Below are positions 12,710-25,142 of a DNA stretch of 64,000 bases, in pieces. Source of the DNA: Cryptomeria japonica (Eukaryota; Streptophyta; Pinopsida; Cupressales; Cupressaceae); NCBI RefSeq assembly GCF_030272615.1, contig NC_081410.1:286937957-287001956 (forward strand), in the 5' to 3' direction. The stretch's first letter is position 1. Every line of letters starts with the position of its first letter. Both the position numbers and the translations under genes were made by a program. A model generated the notes under the pieces. The model did not search any database. It saw only the letters and a program-made list of their open reading frames with translations, and was not told the origin of the DNA.

Positions 12710-15209
12710 AAGCTTAAAAAAGCAAACCCTTCATTTAAAAGTGCCTCTTTTCAAAAATGACGACAACTAAAAATAGCAAGACACTATTTTTAACACAAAT
12801 TAAAAATGAAACTTTTTCAAAGGCTCTAGATGATTTCAATGAAACTTTCCTGGTAAACCTTCTAAAATCCTAACAATCACTGACATTTTGAAATCAAACA
12901 TCATATTTATTGGTTTGCTCATTATGTATCCTCTATAACCTCAAGATTTGATTTCATAACCAAGGCACAAAACGTAATAACAACTAGAACAACAATTGAC
13001 AAGAAATTAATCATAAACACCTCTCTTTCAGCACACCATTTATTGTCTTTTGATGTCATGCTGACTTTAACAAAACCTTTCTTCCTTCTAACGTAATCAA
13101 CCAGCCTCAAATAGTGTCACAATCCTTCTTTTATAGTTCCAGGCACTAGAAAAATCTCAAACACTTTACACGAAAGGCTGAGGGGAAAACTTTATTGAAT
13201 GGTTGACTTATACAAAAGACAGAGAACAAAAAAATATATTCTCTCTTCTTATTTCCTTAGCTGCAAATTCACACCTTTCATCACAAATAAGAAAGATCAC
13301 AAAATCTGTTTTAAGTCTGATTCCTTTTTCTATTTACTTTTAGATTTTCTTTTGGCCTCTAAATTGACTAAGCATACCGAATTCCGTTTGTCGTACTTTG
13401 ATCACCTTTTCTTGATTAAATGCCATATCACTTTAACTAACATGTGCCTCTTTCAAAGTGTCAAAACATGTCAGTACAATTTATCATTGCTTCTAACTAG
13501 ACCTGGTTTCCCATTGATAATACAATTCTTTTAAAGTTGATAAATACTTCAAAAAGTGCACCTTTATTCCAAATTTTACAAAGCATGATTTCTCCTTCCT
13601 AATGTCACTTTTTTTCAAAAAGACAAGACTTAAAAAAATACATTAACTCCAATCTTTCTTGAGTGCAACTTTCCACTATTTTATTTTTATTTTTTTAAAT
13701 TATATTGATTTCTTAAAATAAATTATTTATTTATTTTAAATTGTACTATCAATTAATATTATTATAATTTATAATTACTAATTTAAAAGAATTATAACAA
13801 GTTGGACAATCACATAGTTGACCAATATGCTAAGGATAGAGAAAAGTTAACTTATGACTTAAGTTACCAAGTATACCCCTCTACAATCTTGGTCTCGTAC
13901 TAAGAAGGTGCGGGTATAGGTTATGTGATGGGAGTCTTGGGTTCACTCCTAAGAAACCCCAAGGGCCACCCAAACAAAAATAAAATTAAAAAAAAAAATC
14001 ATTTTTTAAAACTCTTTTATTAAAAAAAAAATGGCAAATACCTAATATTCAAAGGCTCCCTCGCCTCATCAAGCCAAATTCTTCCAAACTCCCACAAGGG
14101 GTGTTTCCCTATGTGCCCTCCAACCCAAATAGGGTCTCCACTCCCAGCCCCCACTAGATATTGGGATGTCTTGTCACATCAGAAACTTAATTACAAACAG
14201 GGTCTCTAGGAGTGGAGACCATAGCTAACAATTTATACAATTGTCTTTATGACTATCATAATATCATTGATCAATGAAGTATCCTACAATAAAAAATTTA
14301 AATGTCATCATTATTATCAAACATAATATTATATGATATATCAAATGTATTCGCAATTCCCCATAATATGCCATATTGGCATACCAAAACCTCACATAGG
14401 TACCAGGCCACATACCAAAATTGACAACTTAGCATATGACATAAATGAGTTTTGGACAAGGCACAACAATTGGATCTGCTTGGGAAACCCATTATATACT
14501 TGTGGCAAACAAGGACTACAAAATCTATGGTTTGACAATTAGACCAACATTTTATCTCTTGTTAAACATAGTAAGACTATTCTGAAATCTCCTATAGATA
14601 CAATTTTAGGTCACCTATCAAAACACAACTTTTGATAATAAATGTAGTGATGGGGAAAAGCAATACAAAATGCAAATAAGGGGAAAACCATCCTTCCCTA
14701 AGGAATAAAGCACTTTAGATATTGCACACAATAGTGCAATGGCAATGTACCAACCCACCCTACTTTGTTATTTTTTGAAATCTAAATGATGTATATGTAA
14801 TGTCTTCAATAGATTTTGATCACCCAAATCCTAGAGTGGTCAAGGTGAGAGCGTACGATGATTCAAACCACACAACTATTCTAAATGAATGCAATTACAA
14901 AATGATAATCCACTGGTGGTAAAGCTAGCCTAATCAACACCTCTTCGGTGGACAGCAAAAAATGACACAAAAGTGACAGAGCCAACCTCATCAACACATA
15001 TTCAGTGGACTACATGAATGCAATGCAAACCACTGCCAGAATGTCTAAGCTAAACTGAGACCAAAATGGTTGATAATGCTAGTTTGTTCAATGCCAAAAT
15101 GGGACGAATCATATATTATACTGATATGTGATAGACAATTCACTCCTACAATATGAAATGTATACAAAAATATGATTCTTTGACAACATTATCATCTAGA
15201 GTCTACAGG
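12710..15209. other. Intron sequence without a clear gene
   Basis: About 2.5 kb of AT-rich DNA. A perfect 12-bp inverted repeat (ggtctccactcc at 14133-14144 and its complement at 14209-14220) may mark a tiny foldback element. A tRNA-like B-box match with a downstream A-run near 13880-14015 is too weak to call a SINE. Nothing else was supported. Confidence 0.5.
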
Positions 15210-15214
15210 ATATA

Positions 15215-15669
15215 TGTAATGTCCCCATTTTAAGGAAAATTGATTTATGAGCAATTAACCTAGTTTTTTGAGTTTTTCTGTAAGCTACTTGGTGGGTTGG
15301 GGAGAACTCCAAAGTTCTTCAAGTGCTCAAGATTCGACTTGCAAATATATTATTGGCAATGAGCTTAATTGGCCTTGGCGAGCTTAGTGATGCTTTCCAA
15401 ATTAGATTTTGACCTTTTGGGAGCTCTCCAAACTTCTTAGAGTAGCAGGCTATGTATAGCAAGTCACTCAATTGCTTCAGTTCATTATCCTATGACACTA
15501 GTATCCCTATGGTATAATCAAAATTGCATTATTATGCAATTTGGATACTTCCTGCAATTTGGGTAAGCTATTGAGTTCTTGTTTAATTAGTTCAATTAAC
15601 TTGTCAAATGTTGGAAACATTAAAAGGACAACTTGGTATAATAACTCATTTGAAAAATACTAAGATGTG
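15215..15669 (+). mobile_element. 5' fragment of a TGTAATGTCCC-type LTR
   Basis: It begins TGTAATGTCCCCATTTT, the terminus style also seen at 11050 and near 47989, and shares the cttggcgagctta motif with the latter. It is cut at 15669 by the giant LTR. The rest was not located with confidence. Confidence 0.45.
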
Positions 15670-15984
15670 TGTTGTGCCTAGCACACACTCCTTGTCGCCG
15701 ACATGGGCCCCCCTTTTTAGTTTGTTTGTTGTGTCCTCCCTGAGGTCCCTAGTAGAAAAATTTTGGTAGATCCTGAGAGAGAAGATACAACTTTGAAGAG
15801 GTTGGACTGTTAGGGAGATGACCCTACCCAAGATTGAGCTAGGTCTGAGTCCTAAGTCTTAGAGATTCCATAACCTGAGAGTCGATCACGATTATGTTCG
15901 CAAAGGGAAGATGAATAAGGAGCCTTAAGGTAAAATCACAAATATTGGCAAGGCAACAAGACTGGTGAGCACATTATTTAAAAT

Positions 15985-16640
15985 TTAGTCTCAAAATTCG
16001 GCCTCTAAAGATAAATTCGGCCTAAAAGGCCAAAGTGGGAGACAAAAGGGGAAAATTGGCCTCAAAGGCCAAATTGTGAGATATAAGGACGTTTTTCCTA
16101 GGCCGAAAATCCAAGTCAAGTCCCTTCCCAAGCCAAAATCGGCCTAAATGGCCCGAATTGCAAGGTTGTTTCTCTAAAATCGGCCTAAAGGGTCAAAATG
16201 ATAGAAAGTTCACCAAAATCAGCTTCTTAACCCAAAGTGAGAGACAATAAGGGGCAAATCGGCCTTCCAGCTAGAAATTCGAAATAATGACATTTTTAAA
16301 ATCGCGCAAAGTGAGTCTTTGAGCCGGAATGTGAAAGAGAAAATCGCGAAAAGTAAGTCTTTTAGCCGAAATGTCAAAGAGAAAATCGCGACAACTGAGC
16401 TTATAAACCGACAATAGAGACCACGTAAAATCGCGAAAGGTAAGCTTATTTGCCGAAAATGAGGACATGTTTAAAATCGCGCATTTTCCGTTAGTGAGCC
16501 GAAACTCGCAAAAGTTTCTTATCAACCGAAAATTAGACTAAAGCTCAAGGTCACGCAATATCGGCTTTTTAGCCGAAAATAATGACATGTTTAAAATTGC
16601 CCAGGTCTCCCCCTGTGAGCCTAAAATCATGAAAAGAACC
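15985..16640. repeat. CpG-rich minisatellite in U3 of giant LTR 1
   Basis: Irregular units of about 40 bp recur with cores such as aaatcggcctaaa, aaaatcgcgaaaag and tagccgaaaat. It sits where LTRs 2 and 3 carry a different (aagtccgcc) array. The change of unit sequence at a conserved position suggests a replaceable enhancer-like array. That role is inference. Confidence 0.75.
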
Positions 16641-16731
16641 GACGTTGCGCATTTTAGTTTTCTCAACCGAAATTGAAAGGAGGGAAAATGTCTAAAGAGA
16701 GTCGCAGTTTTTTTCCTCCAAGGCACCCGAC

Positions 16732-19700
16732 ATGCTAGGAGCATCGCAGACCTCCAGAGTCGACATCCCCCGCAACCTCGAGAAAATGAAATATCAGTAC
16801 CAGGGAAGAGTAATCAAAGAGTTCAAGGTCCAAAGTGTGTGGGACAATATAGGAGATACAGACCTCGGGCATATCGACATTCAGGATTTCAAGAAGAGGG
16901 TGTACTCTACTAACGCCTATGGCAAGCCCAAACGGATGTTGGAGACTGGTATTGCTCAGGCTGCTGGTTTCCCTCCGGCTGTGTAGAATTATGAGCTGGT
17001 GGTTGAAGTCGCTAAGCATTATTAGCCGGAAACTAGATTAGTGTACTCTACTAACGCCTATGGCCGCCTCTGCAGTAACCATTGATGAAGCCCAAATTAC
17101 TTATGACATGAATCCTAGTCAATGCAAAACACTAATAAATGAAGAGTGGTTTAAAGAAAGAAAAGCCCCGAGCACTAGGCTTGGCAAAAAAGACCTGCAG
17201 AAGCGAGTTTAACAACGAATATGGGGACATGGTTACCTTGCTTAGCCAAGTCATGGGACTTCCGCATTCCAGCCTATTTGAGGAATGGATGTTTTACTTC
17301 ACCAAGCAAGTCTTTGGTGGGAAAGCTAAGTTTGACTGGGCTCAAATCATTAGCAATAACATTCATACACAGCTGGTTGAACTCGAGGAGAAAAAGTACT
17401 TCACCATGACCTCCTACCTGGTCTATATGTTTTCTCGGCATCAGCCGCTACCAAGATTAATCAACAGACATAAGATTGCGAACGGGCCAAATCAAGTGAA
17501 AGTATATGACTGCCACCTCCAACTGCATTACTATGACATAACTCAGAGAGAGAAGAACAACATTACATATGCGATTGGTCAATATGAGCGTGTAAATGAA
17601 ACTTTTACAATGTGCATGGTCAGGTTAATGCAAGGAGAGTTACATATAAGATAATCAAAGCAGGCTACCACCTTGATTCGGAAATACGGTGCATGGTTCA
17701 TTCAATTACCTAATTTCTCCTACATCAGAATATCAAGCTTTGAGGGAACGCCGCATCAGCTTCCCCGTTAGCCATCAAACAGATTAGTCCTCATGCAGGT
17801 TGCAAGGCAAGCACACCCAACATGCAGTATAATCAGGGACAAAAAACAGTCAGGATTCACCTTCCCTATGATCATAGGCAACCTTGATGTGCACTTCAAA
17901 AATTCAGTGCAAGCCGAGGAATCATTCGACGAACTGGCATCCTGCTGCTTACAGGAGCACTTCCCTAGGAAATGCTTTGATCTTGCTGGATAGGGAAAGA
18001 AGGCTTGCAGTGGGCATTACAGGGCCAAGGCATCAATTGAGGGCTACAGGAGCAAGTGTTCAGATGACTTTGAAGTCCGCCGGTGGAAATACTCAAGATT
18101 GAGTGTTCAACAAATACGACTTTATGAGTACCGCCAAGTCCCAGATCAGGGGACAGACTATGGGAATTACTTGCAAGTCCAAGAGTTTGGGGCAATCAAG
18201 GACCTCCCACTAGCCATCGATTGGGCTCAAGACCCAATCACGAACTTTCGAGTCGTGATGAAGGGCCCAAGAAGATATACAGACTACTAGCTATCCCAAC
18301 AGATACAGAGGCTAACCCATGAGGGAGCTTAATTTACATATAATATGATGGGTAGTCTGGATTCCCAGTCTTCAGAAGACGAAGACACATCAAGCACGCC
18401 AAAAGAGGAGGTTGGGAAACCTGAAAAAAAAGAGAAAGAAGGCAAGAGCCAATAGGGGAACTGGGACATCAAAAAGGACAAGAAGAGAAAAGATGTCAAT
18501 CAGAAGGCCAGAGGTTACTACCTCATCCAAGGACCCCAGTTCAGACGATGATGTGGTTGAACTTGATCACCTACCAACTCCACCTTCACAGGATGATCCT
18601 ATTGCATCAGAAGCAAATGATCCGCAAATACAAAGTCAACAAGAAATGGAGGCAAAGATCATTGGTTTGGATGGACCTGAAAATCAGATCGAGGATGGAG
18701 AGATTGCACCAGATCAAGGAGTTGACAAACAAGAACCCACACAAGCGAGCAGACATGAGTTGCAACAGGAGGAAGGTGGCAACAAGGATGACACCACGTT
18801 TGAGGGAGAAAGGGAAGAAGATAGAACCCAAGAACCCAACAGAACTGAAGAGCAGCCACTACTAGAGGATACCCAGCAGTTGCTCAATGAGGTTGGAGAA
18901 AACTCAGTCGTGAGTAAAGGATTGGATGCTGCACCCATTCCTCCTTCTGTGTCTGATCAGTTGCAGATAGGAAGTGAATCGGCTGGGGCATCCAAAGAGA
19001 AGAGTGGGGATTTGGTAGTCACATCTCGACAGACCATCCCTCAGGACTAGTTAATAGCTCGAGCACAGTGGAAAGTGACTGTCAAGTCACCAATTAACCT
19101 GGAGGATATCTTCTCTCGGATAGGAGAAATAAAAGCTGAAGGAAAGAAAAAACCAAAGACTTACTCCAGGATTACCAAGGATGAGCAAAGGAATCGTACG
19201 ATTCATATTGCTACCCCACCTGCAAATAAACCGGCAAATCAGGTTGCATTGGCTGACTATAGCGTCACATCCATCCCAATAGGCCAAGCAACCAAAGACC
19301 ACGAGAGGGAAGAATTCAAGGATTTCGTACAAGATATATGCTCAAATAGCTAGATGAAATAACTACTGAAAGGGATATGTACCGAGATCGTACTGAGCAA
19401 GCCGAGGGATACATAGATCACCTGTTAAGACCAATGCAACATACCGTTGAGTCCCACATTCCTCCATTGGTGTTGGCACAAAAGACTACTACTTAATTCG
19501 AAGGAGTGCGTGACACCGCCAAGGCCGTCAGAAAATGGATCCAACACATTAAAAGAAAAGGAGAGAAAATCGTTAAGGATATGTGGGAAATGGCCAACAA
19601 CCGAGAGTCCATTCACGTCAAAGTGGTTGAGGTAAAGAAAGAATATTTCAATGTCCAAGAGATGGTTGGCATCAACACTTTCAAGGAGTGGTTCTGGATT

Positions 19701-20190
19701 GTCAGCATGAAAAATGATATGAGGGACAACATAAGCAAAGTGCAGGAGTGTGAGGATACTTTGGCTGGCATTGAGAGTATTGATGAAAAGATCCTCAACG
19801 CGTTGGTTCCTGGTTGGAATAGTGGCATGAAAGATAACGATGTCAGATCACGGTTGGAGGATAAACTGAGAATTAATAAAACCACATACTCTATAGAGGA
19901 CCTGGAATTTGCTAGTGAGCTGCATGCAGACATACTAGGTTTTGAGGCTCGTCGGTCGGTTTGGAGCGAATAGCTGAAGAATGTGGATCGCCACCGAGAG
20001 GGTATGCAATATAAAATAAGTAATCCTCCTCTGCCTCCCAGGAAGGAATTGTTCCAATTGTGCATAAGATTCTAGGATTATGTTCGAGTAGAACGTGCAG
20101 CATGTCGAGACATCTGGAACGACTACTTGCAAGGGAAAGTTGAATTTGTGGAGAAAGAGTCTGCCTCCGGGAAAGAAAAAGTGCTTTCTT
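16732..20190 (+). pseudogene. U3-encoded protein of unknown family, copy 1
   Basis: It is homologous along its length to the frames at 34983-45018 and 38150-41308, about half identical near the N-terminus (DTDLGHIDIQDFKKR, then GIAQAAGFPPA). A conserved middle part includes EYGDMVTLL, LFEEWMFYF and WAQIISNN. A basic, probably nuclear-targeting cluster follows (KKKRKKARANRG, then SKRTRREK near 18420-18510), then an acidic linker and a predicted coiled-coil C-terminal part. The copy is broken by in-frame stops, several frame changes and a deletion near 17040. The start is the first ATG after a pyrimidine-rich cctccaag acceptor-like site. No known domain was recognised. Confidence 0.7.
16900..17064. 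repeat. Templated 24-bp filler duplication at a deletion
   Basis: The 24 bases at 16900-16923 recur exactly at 17041-17064. At the second site about 30 codons present in the other two copies are missing. A locally copied filler at a deletion joint is typical of synthesis-dependent end joining. Confidence 0.75.
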
Positions 20191-20460
20191 AAAAAGTAGT
20201 TGTTTCTTTTAAACCTTAAATGTGCTTTTTCAAGATAAAGTTTCTTTCCAACTACCCAAAGTCATTGCCGATTTTGAGCTCCGTGCAGGTGCACTTTTTG
20301 GGGAGCAACTTTATGTTGGGTAGTTGGTAGTTATTAGTTAGTTGGTAGTTGGTGGGGGATATTTTGTTCCTCATTAATAGGTGTGGGCAGCCATATTTTG
20401 TAGGATGAATCTGGGCCACTTGTAAGAATAGATCTTGGCCATTCATCCATTTTTAAAAGT

Positions 20461-20470
20461 CTATATAAGG
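20461..20470 (+). promoter_or_regulatory. TATA box of giant LTR 1
   Basis: CTATATAAGG is preceded by ggccattcat and an A/T-rich spacer ending aaaagt. The same block occurs in giant LTRs 2 (45155) and 3 (38010, minus), at 750-825 bases from the LTR 3' end. It should start the genomic RNA, placing the long frame in U3. Confidence 0.75.
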
Positions 20471-21285
20471 GATGGTTTCTCCCTTATTTTGTAAGAAGTT
20501 CAAGATTGTTGCTGAGACTGGTGAAATTTATGCAGAATTAATGGATATTAAAGCTGTCTTATTTCCTTGTGAGTGCATGGTCTCCTTCGCCTTTTATTTT
20601 TCTTGTTATGTATTTTGATTTCAGATGGTATTTTTAGGATCATATTTGATAGAAACCTTAGTGTTCATACTATTAAGGATTGACTGATTGTCATCTCCTC
20701 TTGCATGGTTAGTTTGAACCAGTTTAATGCTCTTCTTCGGTTATTAAACATTAAATGAATGAATATCTGATTTTGTGTTTATGTTTAATAGCATGAAAAT
20801 CCAACATTGAAGATTGCACTAGATTTTACAGAATTGTGCTTCATTAGCTAATAATGTTTAATCTAGTTTTTTTAAGGTTTCTGTCTATTTTTTTGAACAT
20901 GTTTTCTTAGGTAGATTAATTAGATATTCTCTCTCTTTCCCTTTCCTTTTTTCCTTTTTTTTATCAAATTGAAGTCTAAACAACATCGTGTTAAAGTAAT
21001 GTCTGATGGAATCAAAACCGTAGAATCCTAGCGAACCCGTAGGAACAGAACCGATTCTGCCTAACAGTAAGTCCCCTTTGTGTATCCAACAAAGCACATC
21101 ATACAGTTGAGTTATCCTGCAGTCATGATCTGACAACCGAAACATTGAGGTCACGCCCAAATGATCAATCTAAACAGCATTAGGGATCTCCTTATTTCAA
21201 GAGAGGATAGGATACTTAGCTAGTAAATTTTATTCTATGTTGGTCGATAGAGAGTTGTAGTGACATGACTTTAGACATGTCAACA

Positions 21286-21305
21286 GAATTGGCACTAGGA
21301 GGGCC
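21286..21305 (+). other. Primer-binding-site region
   Basis: Directly after the CAACA terminus lies gaattggcactaggagggcc. Its TGGCACTAGGAGG part begins with the TGG expected opposite a tRNA CCA end. The tRNA could not be identified by eye. Confidence 0.5.
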
Positions 21306-21833
21306 AAGCTGGATAGAATCGGATCCTTCTCTCCGGAAAGGTTCAAAAGGGTTCTAAGATCCACCCCTGACCGAGAAAGGTTTGCAGGATTCCAGTTCTA
21401 CAAGCGTAAAAACTACCGCAGGGTTGCAGACCCAAACGAATCTGGTTCATCAAACCAGCAATTTCTTGTCTCAGTGATCGCTGTTCACACAGTCCCAGTT
21501 GTTACCACTTCGACAACCCCTCTAATTCCACCGATTCAGCCACAAATGGCCGAAAATCAACCTGCTCCAAATGGTGCGACTTGGTTGGTCGACAATCGAT
21601 CCCCGTTGGTCTTCACGAATTACCATGATATGCCTAAAAGCCCTGATAAGTTTTGCTCTATATTTCATCCAAATGACTTGAACAAAACTGCGGAGGAATA
21701 TATAAAGATATCTGACAACGCTCTCTGCAACAGGCGGATTGAATATGCAAATGTTGCATGTAGGCTTTTCCCTTACTCCTTGTTGGTGTTGGAAATAAGC
21801 CACACCCAAACCGACGATGGACTGCTCCAAGAG

Positions 21834-21904
21834 GGGCTAGTAGCTCAGTGGTAGAGCACTCCAGCAACGTTGGAAGGTCCTAGGTTCAAGTCCTAGCTGG
21901 TCCA
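21834..21904 (+). tRNA. tRNA-Val(AAC)-like cloverleaf inside TRIM LTR 1
   Basis: 71 bases fold as a tRNA: acceptor GGGCTAG with CTGGTCC (two G-U pairs), D stem GCTC/GAGC, T arm CTAGG/CCTAG with loop TTCAAGT, and discriminator A. The anticodon loop GCAACGT gives AAC. The top anticodon pair is C-A and position 33 is C, so a functional tRNA is doubtful. Box A (TAGCTCAGTGG) and box B (GGTTCAAGTCC) match the pol III consensus. Confidence 0.5.
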
Positions 21905-22031
21905 TGTCTCAACATGTTATCAAAGCCAGGTCCAGGCCAGGAGCCCCAAGCACACGAGAGGTGTGGCTTAAGGGGGGGTGTTGGTGTTGGAAATAAGCCA
22001 CACTCGAACCAACGATGGACTGGTCTAAGAG

Positions 22032-22102
22032 GGGCCAGTAGCTCAGTGGTAGAGCACTCCAGCAACGTTGGAAGGTCCTAGGTTCAAGTCCTAGCTAGTT
22101 CA
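22032..22102 (+). tRNA. tRNA-like cloverleaf inside TRIM LTR 2
   Basis: It is the same tRNA-like segment in the second LTR. The 5' acceptor GGGCCAG pairs poorly with its own 3' strand CTAGTTC. Boxes A and B and the AAC loop are unchanged. It is most likely a relic of the TRIM rather than a tRNA gene. Confidence 0.35.
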
Positions 22103-23839
22103 TGTCTCAAAACTCCTTAGGAGAAGACACTTTCTACTGGTTTATTCATTTACCAATATCTTCTATTGACTACTGGGAAGGGCTGAAAACAGCCTTCAAC
22201 GACAAATATGGGATCCCCATCACGCCTATGGAGCTATACCGACAGTTCGTAGAAGTAAAAGGCGGGAACATCAACCGATCAGCTCCTTTAACAACAGGTT
22301 CCACAAGGCCTTTACCTTTACCCAGTTGCAAGATCCTTATGTAGTAAGTGACACTTCAGCAAGGGAAATTTATTATTTTGCCCTGGATTACCTAACCGCA
22401 ATGTTTGTCCGACAATCGCAGCCTACCCCAACCACATTGACAGAATCTTATGCGAAGGCCATGGAGATCAGTAAGAATTTGGGCCAGAGTGTTGTGGGAC
22501 CCTTACTTCAACTAGGACCACCTGCTATGCCCAACCAAATTCAGGGAATCAGTCAAGCTTTAGCTTGCCAAGTTCGTATCATGAATCAAATCCCGCAACC
22601 AGCATATTTGCCCCCACAACCCGCAAACCAATTGGTGCTCCACCCTGGACCACCCATATCTCAAACACATCCTTGCAAACCTGTTTATCTGCAAAATACC
22701 ACAATATCTACCAGAACGCAGGAGGAGAAGGATCAAATGCATGAGTTAACTAACCAGATGAGGAAGCTCTCTTCTGAGGTCACTTATTTGCTCAACTAGA
22801 ATAATCAGTTGCAGAATAACCAGAGAACCCAGCATCAAAGACAACACCAAAATCAGTACCAAAATCAGAATTATCAGAAGCCAAATAGGACATGGAATAC
22901 CCGTCCTAACAATGGTGGAGTTCCTACACCCTTAGACAACCCGCCTACATCTAAAAACAGGCCAACAAACAAGGTATTTCTGGCAGAGGCTTCTCTATCC
23001 AATTGGTGCAGGCAGCACAACACCAACCAGCACTCGGAATTATAGTGCGATGAATTCCAGGTGGCAGCCAACATATTTCAGCGAGAAGTTGAAAATACTG
23101 CATCTCAATCTACGCCTCCCCCTACGGGATATGAGATTGAATCCTACAGCTGCAAACAACTCAAAGGCAATAGTTCCAATGCAAAACAATCTCACCCAAA
23201 AGCAAGATTGGCGTCAACCATGCAATTCGCCACACAACCAAGGTGCATGCCAAAATGGATAGTTTGTCCAAGCTCTAGTAGTGCAGAATGAGCCAACCTC
23301 CTCTGGCCAGCAAGATGATCAAAATCAGCCAAGTGTTGGCAATCAAGCTCACATAAAAGGAGATTCTACTTTTGTCAATTGGCAAGAGGTAGAATTTTGT
23401 GGTATAAACCAAACAAATGGTGACACTATGCTACAACACAAGGTTAGAAAGGAAAGCAGTAGAAGGTGCCTCACCTTCAACATTAGCCCAAGCTCCAACG
23501 CCCCAAGTAGCTCTCCAGGATGCAAGTAAAAATACCATTTAAGGGAGCAGGAAGCAAGATGAGCCCCAGGTTGCCCCAAGAACAAGGACGAACCTTATTG
23601 CTTCGAAGGGGCCTTCAAAATAAGCTCGTGTTCCTTTCAATATAGTTGCCCAAATGAAGAATGTCAATCTCAATGTTACTATGTGGGAAGCCCTTTCCGT
23701 CCTATCTCAAAGGAATTTGCTTAAGGAGGCACTAAAGGACATCAATCAATCAAATGATGTGGCAACAGTCAGCAAGAAGATAGTTTCAACCAGCTTGGTA
23801 TAGCCTAGGGAGAAAAGAGATTCAAGTAAAATCAATAAG

Positions 23840-24362
23840 CCTCCCCCCTTCTATCTCTCTTTAATCATGGGAGATAACTTAGTTCACAATTGCATGATAG
23901 ATTTAGGAGCTAGTAGCTCAATCATGCCTACGAAGTAGTTGACCTTCTTGGTATAGAATATGAACCTATGATTGAGCGAGTTGTCCAGTTCGATGGCACT
24001 TCTATTAAGACAGTAGGGGTGGCTAAAAATTTGAAGTTAACCTTGCACACATGCCCTGGTTGCACTAACAAGACATATCAGTCATTGACCTCCTTGCCTT
24101 CTTTGGCATCTGTTTGTCTAGACATTTCGCCGCCAAGATAGGTGGATACTTGTCTTTTGATTGGTCCCACATGCTATTTCAAACAAGGTATGGCACCAAG
24201 GTTACCATAAAGGTAGAGCCCATTGCACAAAACCACATTGAGCCCTACACACCTAGCCCTATAAACATATATTGCACTTTGTGCGAAGAGGGGGAGGAGT
24301 GTATTGTTTGTGAACCTGCTACTCTTTTGGAGGAGGTCCCTGATTGTTTGCTAGATGAGTGA
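23840..24362 (+). pseudogene. Aspartic protease region of the gypsy element
   Basis: An MIDLGASSSIMP motif near 23896-23931 corresponds to the D-S/T-G-A active site, with L replacing S/T. After a frame change the region continues HFAAKIGGYLSFDW and a linker rich in Glu/Cys to 24362. In the family it cleaves the Gag-Pol polyprotein. It is inactive here because of stops and frame changes. Confidence 0.65.
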
Positions 24363-24479
24363 GGCAATGCTTTTCAATTTCATCCATTAGCTAACATTGA
24401 GGAGACTGGGCTTGGCACCTATTCTATTCATGAGGAGGATACTCCTATTCCTAACCTCATCAGGACACAAGAAGAACCA

Positions 24480-24779
24480 GGGGGGTTATGGATAATGTTT
24501 TTTTATGGTTCAAGAAACAAGAATGTTGTGGGTTCTGGTGTAATGCTTGTTTCTCCTAAGAAGGAGAAATATTTTTGTTCTTTTAGCCTTCATTTTGGCT
24601 GCACCAATAATGTGGTTGAGTATGAAGCCCTGGTTCAAGGTCTCCAACTTGCAGAAAAGAGAAAGATCAAATCTTTACAAGTATGTGGAGATAGTGAGTT
24701 GCTTGTTAATCATATCAAATCTCAGAACGTAACAAAGAACAAACTACTCAAATCATACAAACACAGGTTTGGAATTTGA
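24480..24779 (+). pseudogene. Second (archaeal-type) RNase H domain, upstream of RT
   Basis: The open stretch reads FFYGSRNKNVVGSGVMLVSP, then NNVVEYEALVQGLQLA and GDSELLVNHI. This is the RNase H fold with the catalytic E (EYEAL) and D (GDSEL). The first catalytic D of F-D-G-S is Y. Such an extra RNase H marks the Tat/Ogre branch. I know it there between RNase H and integrase, whereas here it precedes the RT. Confidence 0.7.
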
Positions 24780-25142
24780 TTGAAGGAATTCAGGACTTCA
24801 ACATCCAGAGCATTCCTAGGAGTCAGACTAGGAATGTTCATAGGCTTACAACAGTTTGTGCTCAGTTTGACATACCAGCACAGGTTGCAAGCAGGAAGGA
24901 ACACAACATCATGCTCGTCGTGAGGATTACCATCCCAGACAATCAAGCAAATTGACACGTATTCAAAAGTGATCAATAGATTGTCAATTTCTTGCAAAAT
25001 GAAGCAGAATTTTCTGCTAAATATCAGTCTATGTTGCAAGACCAATATGGAGATCACATCATGCAGCTCAATTCCAACAAGTTGCCTAAAGGTCTAGTTA
25101 CCTTGAAAGAAATTTTGAACTCGGATGATCAGCTGAAGAAGG

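Larger units (their letters stand above)
15670..21285 (+). mobile_element. Giant LTR 1 (5.6 kb), 5' LTR of the gypsy element
   Basis: It begins TGTTGTGCC and ends GACATGTCAACA, giving the TGTTG..CAACA inverted termini shared with giant LTR 3. A primer-site-like sequence and gag follow immediately. The start aligns with LTRs 2 and 3 through a cgcc-atgggccccc-tttttta block, and the end through gagaggataggatac. Order within: start, CpG-rich minisatellite, long frame (16732-20190), TATA box (20461), R/U5. The left 5-base flank is atgtg. No matching right flank was found, so the far end of the element is lost or unrecognised. Confidence 0.75.
21781..22112 (+). mobile_element. TRIM, 332 bp, with tRNA-like sequence in both LTRs
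   Basis: LTR 1 is 21781-21914 (TGTTGG..CAACA) and LTR 2 is 21979-22112. Both are 134 bp with 9 differences. Directly after LTR 1 is TGTTATCAAAGCC, close to an initiator-Met primer site. Directly before LTR 2 is a purine tract aaggggggg. The target duplication ctcct lies at 21776-21780 and 22113-22117, and excision leaves gag in frame. LTR 2 ends AA instead of CA. There is no coding capacity, so mobility would need enzymes from another element. The TG..CA ends, primer site, purine tract and 5-bp duplication argue against a dimeric SINE. Confidence 0.88.
21546..23340 (+). pseudogene. gag of the gypsy element
   Basis: It starts MAENQPAPNGATW and contains the capsid-like stretch EYANVACRLFPY followed, after the TRIM, by EDTFYWFIHLPISSI and NDKYGIP. 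This is the Athila/Tat gag pattern. A proline/glutamine-rich region and a WCRQHNT-type Cys/His remnant lie near 23020. Removing the TRIM with one target copy restores the reading frame across the site. There are stops near 22799 and 23043. It would have formed the particle shell. Confidence 0.75.

Noticed and set aside
12922-13110. A small membrane protein on the minus strand
   Set aside because: 62 codons with one hydrophobic stretch, no promoter, exon or homology support in AT-rich DNA.
13880-14015. A tRNA-type SINE
   Set aside because: Only an approximate B box and an A-run are present; no clear A box or target duplication.
21781-22112. A dimeric tRNA-derived SINE
   Set aside because: The ends, primer site, purine tract and 5-bp duplication fit a TRIM; there is no A-tail or LINE-like 3' end.
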